A stretch of 8,938 nucleotides of DNA from Clostridia bacterium (GTDB taxonomy: Bacteria > Bacillota > Clostridia > Monoglobales > Monoglobaceae), in contig JAFQRU010000146.1 of assembly GCA_017409915.1 (NCBI GenBank), positions 1 to 8,938 of the forward strand, given 5' to 3'. Within the stretch, counting starts at the first letter, position 1; each line of letters opens with the position of its first letter. The notes under the pieces are model-generated. The model did no database searches and was not told where the DNA came from. It saw only the letters and a list, made by a program, of their open reading frames with translations. Of this stretch, positions 5,634 through 8,938 are shown piece by piece. Made by a program: the position numbers and the translations under genes.

Positions 5634-6644
5634 ATGATAGTTGTATTAAAGGAAAGCAGAAACGATGAACAAGTCAGCAATCTGGTGGACTGGATTAAAA
5701 GTTTAGGTCTTGACATCCATTTCATTCAGGGAACTCACAGAACTGTTATGGGTCTTTTGGGGGACACCTCTTTGGTTGACATTGATTTGGTTAAAGCCCT
5801 CGAATTCGTTGAAGATGTTATGCGAGTTCAGGAGCCTTATAAAAATGCGAACAGAAAGTTCCATCCCGAAGACTCTGTTATAAAGGTAGGAAACACAACT
5901 GTTGGCGGAGGAAGCTTAGCTCTTATTGCAGGGCCTTGCTCTGTTGAATCAGAAGAGCAAATCTGCGAGATTGCAAAGTCTGTTAAAGCGTCAGGGGCGA
6001 CAATGCTCCGTGGGGGCGCTTTTAAACCAAGAACTTCTCCTTATGCTTTCCAGGGGCTTCGCAAAGAGGGGATAAATCTTCTTCTTAAAGCCAAAAAGGA
6101 AACAGGTCTTCCTATTGTAACCGAAATTATGGATATTTCACACATTGATTTATTCGATGAAGTTGATGTTATTCAGGTTGGGGCAAGAAATATGCAGAAC
6201 TTCGAGCTACTCAAAGAGCTTGGGAAAACAAATAAGCCTATCCTTTTAAAGAGAGGTTTATCCAGCACAATCTCCGAGCTTTTAATGAGCGCTGAATACA
6301 TTATGGCAGGCGGAAACGAGAATGTTATTCTCTGTGAAAGGGGTATCCGCACATTTGAAACCGTAACAAGAAATACTCTTGATTTATCCTGTATTCCTGC
6401 TCTTCGTCTTGCAACTCATCTTCCTATTATAATTGACCCGTCCCACGCAACGGGGGTTGCAAAATTTGTTCCTTCTATGTCCCATGCGGCAGTTGCGGCG
6501 GGTGCTGACGGTCTTATAATTGAAGTTCACAATGACCCGGCTCACGCTCTTTGCGATGGTGCTCAGTCTCTTACACCAAGCGATTATGACAAGCTTACAA
6601 AACAGGTAAGCGCAATCCATAGTGTTGTTAAGAATTTTGATTAG
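5634..6644 (+). CDS. aroF: 3-deoxy-D-arabino-heptulosonate 7-phosphate synthase, type I-beta with N-terminal regulatory domain
   Basis: Condenses phosphoenolpyruvate and erythrose-4-phosphate to DAHP, the committed step of the shikimate pathway. From the start at 5634 the protein has 336 residues, close to the 338 of the Thermotoga maritima enzyme. Residues 1 to about 70 form a ferredoxin-like/ACT-type regulatory domain. The barrel carries GPCSVES 100-106, KPRTSPY 131-137, GARNMQNF 183-190, LLKRG 204-208 and DPSHATG 268-274. Predicted metal ligands are Cys102, His271, Glu297 and Asp308, matching the T. maritima pattern. AAGGAG (5618-5623) lies ten bases before ATG 5634. The frame stays open to an ATG at 5568, but that codon lies inside the terminator stem and has no ribosome binding site, so it is rejected. 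The regulatory domain suggests feedback inhibition, probably by Tyr and/or Phe. It is the first enzyme gene of the operon, 11 bases before tyrA. Confidence 0.96.
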   Translation: MIVVLKESRNDEQVSNLVDWIKSLGLDIHFIQGTHRTVMGLLGDTSLVDIDLVKALEFVEDVMRVQEPYKNANRKFHPEDSVIKVGNTTVGGGSLALIAGPCSVESEEQICEIAKSVKASGATMLRGGAFKPRTSPYAFQGLRKEGINLLLKAKKETGLPIVTEIMDISHIDLFDEVDVIQVGARNMQNFELLKELGKTNKPILLKRGLSSTISELLMSAEYIMAGGNENVILCERGIRTFETVTRNTLDLSCIPALRLATHLPIIIDPSHATGVAKFVPSMSHAAVAAGADGLIIEVHNDPAHALCDGAQSLTPSDYDKLTKQVSAIHSVVKNFD

Positions 6645-6655
6645 GAGGAAGAAAA

Positions 6656-7483
6656 ATGAATATCGGTGTTATTGGTATGGGTTTAATCGGAGGGTCCTTA
6701 GCCAAGGCTATTTCCGAAAATACCTCTCATACTGTTTTAGGTTTTGATAAAAACGAAAGCGTTATTTGCAGAGCGAAGCTTCTCGGAGCTATAAAAGAGG
6801 AATTTTCTTTGCAAAATCCCAGCTGTTGTGATATAATTATTTTAGCTTTATATCCTGATGATACAATTGCGGTATTCAAAGAAATTGCCCCCCTTTTAAA
6901 ACCGGGGACTGCCGTTATTGACTGCGCAGGTGTCAAAGAATATGTTTGCGAAAGAATAAGACCTGTTGCCAAGGAATACGGCATCAATTTTATTGGCGGA
7001 CATCCTATGGCAGGTATTGAAAAAATCGGGTTCGACTATTCAAATAAGGAGCTTTTTAAAGACGCTTCTATGATTTTAACTCCTTATGCAGACACAGACA
7101 TTAAGACTCTTGCGGAAGTTAAAAAGCTTTTTGAATCTGTCGGTTTCGGGACTACAACCATCGTAAGCCCTAGGGAACACGACGAGGTAATCGCTTACAC
7201 ATCTCAGCTTGCTCATATTCTTTCAAGCGCATACATAAAGTCTCCAACCGCTCCCCGTCATCACGGAATGTCAGCCGGAAGCTTTAAAGATATGACCCGT
7301 GTTGCTTACCTTAACGAGAATATGTGGAGCGAGCTTTTTATGGAAAATCGGGAAAATCTTTTATTCGAAATTGATACTTTAATCAAAAATCTTTCTGATT
7401 ACAAAAGCGCCATCGAAAACGAGGACCAAGCAGGACTTACTGCTCTTTTAAAAGATGGCCGTAATATAAAGGAGAATATTTAA
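6656..7483 (+). CDS. tyrA: Prephenate dehydrogenase
   Basis: Oxidatively decarboxylates prephenate to 4-hydroxyphenylpyruvate on the tyrosine branch. The 275-residue protein starts with a Rossmann fold (GMGLIGGS 7-14). Asp31 after the second strand (GFDKN) suggests NAD rather than NADP. GGHPMAG (114-120, with His116) is the substrate-site motif, and REHD (173-176) and QLAH (184-187) mark the helical dimerisation domain. An arogenate-specific enzyme cannot be excluded from sequence alone. The protein ends after the helical domain and lacks the C-terminal ACT domain found in many Bacillota homologues of about 360 residues, so Tyr feedback through that domain is not expected. AGGAGG overlaps the aroF stop codon region (6642-6648) and lies seven bases before ATG 6656. 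The aroB start follows its stop after one base. Confidence 0.93.
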   Translation: MNIGVIGMGLIGGSLAKAISENTSHTVLGFDKNESVICRAKLLGAIKEEFSLQNPSCCDIIILALYPDDTIAVFKEIAPLLKPGTAVIDCAGVKEYVCERIRPVAKEYGINFIGGHPMAGIEKIGFDYSNKELFKDASMILTPYADTDIKTLAEVKKLFESVGFGTTTIVSPREHDEVIAYTSQLAHILSSAYIKSPTAPRHHGMSAGSFKDMTRVAYLNENMWSELFMENRENLLFEIDTLIKNLSDYKSAIENEDQAGLTALLKDGRNIKENI

Positions 7484-7484
7484 A

Positions 7485-8537
7485 ATGGATATTGTTACCG
7501 TAGGGGGAGTTAAAAATCCTTATGACTGCATAATAGGAAGCGGAGTTTCTTCTCTTCTTCCTGAAAAAATTGCATCTTTAACCTCTGCCAAAAAGGTTCT
7601 TTTAATTACTGACGACAATGTTGATTTGTTATACGGAGAAAAAGTTAAAAACCTTATTGAAGAGGGTGGCTTCTTGTGTCATAAATTTGTTTTCCCTCAC
7701 GGGGAGGAGCATAAAAATCTTACTACGGTATCAGAAATTTTAGAATTTGCGGCAGAAAATGAGCTTTCACGCTCTGACTTAATCGTCGCCTTAGGAGGCG
7801 GAATCGTGGGAGATGTTGCGGGTTTTTGCGCCTCCTGTTTCCTTAGGGGAATAGATTATATTCAGCTGCCCACAACTTTTCTTTCAGCCATTGATTCTTC
7901 CGTTGGCGGAAAGACGGGGGTTAATTTAAACCAGGGGAAAAACCTTGCAGGAGCTTTCTATCAGCCAAAGGCTGTTATCTGCGACACGGATTTTCTCTCA
8001 ACTCTCTCCCCTGATATTTTTATGGATGGGACGGCAGAGGCTATTAAATACGGCGTTATTTTTGACAGAGAATTGTTCGATAAATTCAAGACCGATTTTA
8101 AGGCTGATATATCATCAATTATAAAGAGATGTATTTCTCTTAAAGCCCAAATCGTTAAAAAAGACGAGTTTGACAAAGGGGAAAGACAGCTCCTTAATTT
8201 CGGGCATACAATCGGCCACGCCATTGAAAAATGTTCTGACTTTAAGATAAGTCACGGAAAAGCCGTTGCAATCGGTATGGTTATGGCAGCTCGTGGCGGA
8301 GCGAAAATGGGCCTTGTTAAAACCGATTTTTCAGAAGAAATTGCATCGGTTAACGCTTTAAACAGATTACCAATCTCTGCCGATTTTTCAGCAGAGGTGC
8401 TTCTTGACGCTATGCTTAAAGATAAAAAGCGGTCTTCCGACGGGATTACTCTTGTTATTCCTGAGGAAATCGGAAATTGCAAGTTGTTTAAGATTTCAAC
8501 TGGCTCACTTTATGAGTTTATAAAATCTGCAATCTAG
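7485..8537 (+). CDS. aroB: 3-dehydroquinate synthase
   Basis: Converts DAHP to 3-dehydroquinate, the second shikimate pathway step, using NAD and a divalent metal. The 350-residue length is typical. Visible signatures are PHGEEHKN 71-78, the NAD-binding ALGGGIVGDVAGF 102-114, the LPTTFLSAIDSSVGGKTGVN stretch 128-147 and the GKNLAGAFYQP substrate region 151-161. Predicted zinc ligands are Glu185 (GTAEAIKYG), His241 (NFGHTIGHAIE) and His257 (ISHGKAVAIGM). The start at 7485 lies one base after the tyrA stop, with AAAGGAG (7468-7474) inside the end of tyrA, so translational coupling is likely. Its last codons are followed by an AGGAGG site (8536-8541) for aroA. Nothing unusual is seen. Confidence 0.97.
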   Translation: MDIVTVGGVKNPYDCIIGSGVSSLLPEKIASLTSAKKVLLITDDNVDLLYGEKVKNLIEEGGFLCHKFVFPHGEEHKNLTTVSEILEFAAENELSRSDLIVALGGGIVGDVAGFCASCFLRGIDYIQLPTTFLSAIDSSVGGKTGVNLNQGKNLAGAFYQPKAVICDTDFLSTLSPDIFMDGTAEAIKYGVIFDRELFDKFKTDFKADISSIIKRCISLKAQIVKKDEFDKGERQLLNFGHTIGHAIEKCSDFKISHGKAVAIGMVMAARGGAKMGLVKTDFSEEIASVNALNRLPISADFSAEVLLDAMLKDKKRSSDGITLVIPEEIGNCKLFKISTGSLYEFIKSAI

Positions 8538-8546
8538 GAGGAAACT

Positions 8547-8938
8547 ATGGATATTTCTATGAAATGGGAAAATATCTGCGGCTGCGCTCAGGCAATCATT
8601 TCAAAATCCGATGCCCACAGAGCTTTAATTGCGGCTGCCCTTTCCGATAAACCTACGAAATTCAATCTTTCCTCTTTTTCCAAAGATATAGAGGCAACTT
8701 TATCCTGCCTTGTTTCATTAGCGGCAAGGGCGGAAAAAGGCGATGACTCTATTATTCTTTATCCTATTTTTGAAAAGGCAATTAACCCTACTCTTGACTG
8801 TAACGAGTGTGGCTCTACTCTGAGGTTTTTAATTCCCGTGGCAGCGGCTGTATCTCAAAACCCTATTTTTACGGGAAAAGAGGGGCTTAGAAAAAGACCT
8901 CTTTCTCCTCTCCTTTCTGAGATGGAGAAAAAAGGCTG
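8547..8938 (+). CDS. aroA: EPSP synthase (3-phosphoshikimate 1-carboxyvinyltransferase), N-terminal part, cut by window end
   Basis: Transfers the enolpyruvyl group of PEP to shikimate-3-phosphate, the sixth shikimate pathway step. Only the first 130 codons are present and the frame is open to the end of the window. The protein begins MDISMKWENI. Key residues are visible: SKSDAHRALI 19-28 (Lys20, Ser21 and Arg25, matching the family SKS-x-x-x-R substrate motif), DCNECGSTLRFLIP 84-97 (a clostridial form of the family GTTLR-type loop) and GKEGLRKRPLSPL 110-122 with the conserved arginine pair. AGGAGG (8536-8541), overlapping the aroB TAG, lies five bases before ATG 8547. The gap to aroB is nine bases, so it belongs to the same operon. 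A complete protein would be around 420 residues. Further aro or phe genes may follow outside the window. Confidence 0.94.
   Translation, partial: MDISMKWENICGCAQAIISKSDAHRALIAAALSDKPTKFNLSSFSKDIEATLSCLVSLAARAEKGDDSIILYPIFEKAINPTLDCNECGSTLRFLIPVAAAVSQNPIFTGKEGLRKRPLSPLLSEMEKKG

Overview
The window looks like chromosomal DNA from a low-GC Gram-positive bacterium, most likely a member of the Clostridia. The basis is AT-rich intergenic DNA, strong AGGAGG-type ribosome binding sites, near-consensus sigma-A promoters with 17-base spacers, and protein sequences of clostridial style. No mobile element, tRNA, rRNA or CRISPR array was seen. Genus cannot be assigned from the sequence alone.

Left part (1-3960), all on the minus strand. 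A perfect hairpin at 1-26 lies just past the end of upp (uracil phosphoribosyltransferase, 34-663). Upstream of upp, 13 bases away, is uraA (NCS2 uracil permease, 677-2038). The two form a uracil uptake and salvage operon with its own promoter (2093-2121). Next is a phosphohexomutase of the PgcA type (2192-3919) with its own terminator (2156-2186) and promoter (3952-3980). Its true start is 3919, because the longer open frame back to 3961 runs through its -10 box.

Centre (3920-5363). Divergent from the mutase is a 410-residue protein of unknown function (4131-5363). It has an N-terminal zinc ribbon, one membrane helix, a short TPR-like stretch, and about seven RCC1-like repeats predicted to form a beta-propeller outside the membrane.

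Right part (5378-8938), all on the plus strand: an aromatic amino acid operon made of a type I-beta DAHP synthase (aroF), prephenate dehydrogenase (tyrA), 3-dehydroquinate synthase (aroB) and the beginning of EPSP synthase (aroA, cut by the window end). Genes are 1-11 bases apart, each with a good ribosome binding site.

The most interesting element is the 5' leader of this operon (about 5407-5633). A perfect-consensus promoter drives a leader with a 28-codon reading frame (5437-5523) in which residues 11-25 are YFYFSFTGFYYRKAY, that is five Tyr and four Phe in 15 positions. It is followed by a perfect 11-bp intrinsic terminator (5563-5600) just before aroF. A mutually exclusive antiterminator can be drawn between 5514-5540 and 5550-5578, and the leader stop codon lies inside its left arm. 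The arrangement fits ribosome-mediated transcription attenuation sensing charged tRNA-Tyr and tRNA-Phe. This is unlike the tRNA-binding T-box leaders common in Bacillota, and no T-box consensus was seen here.
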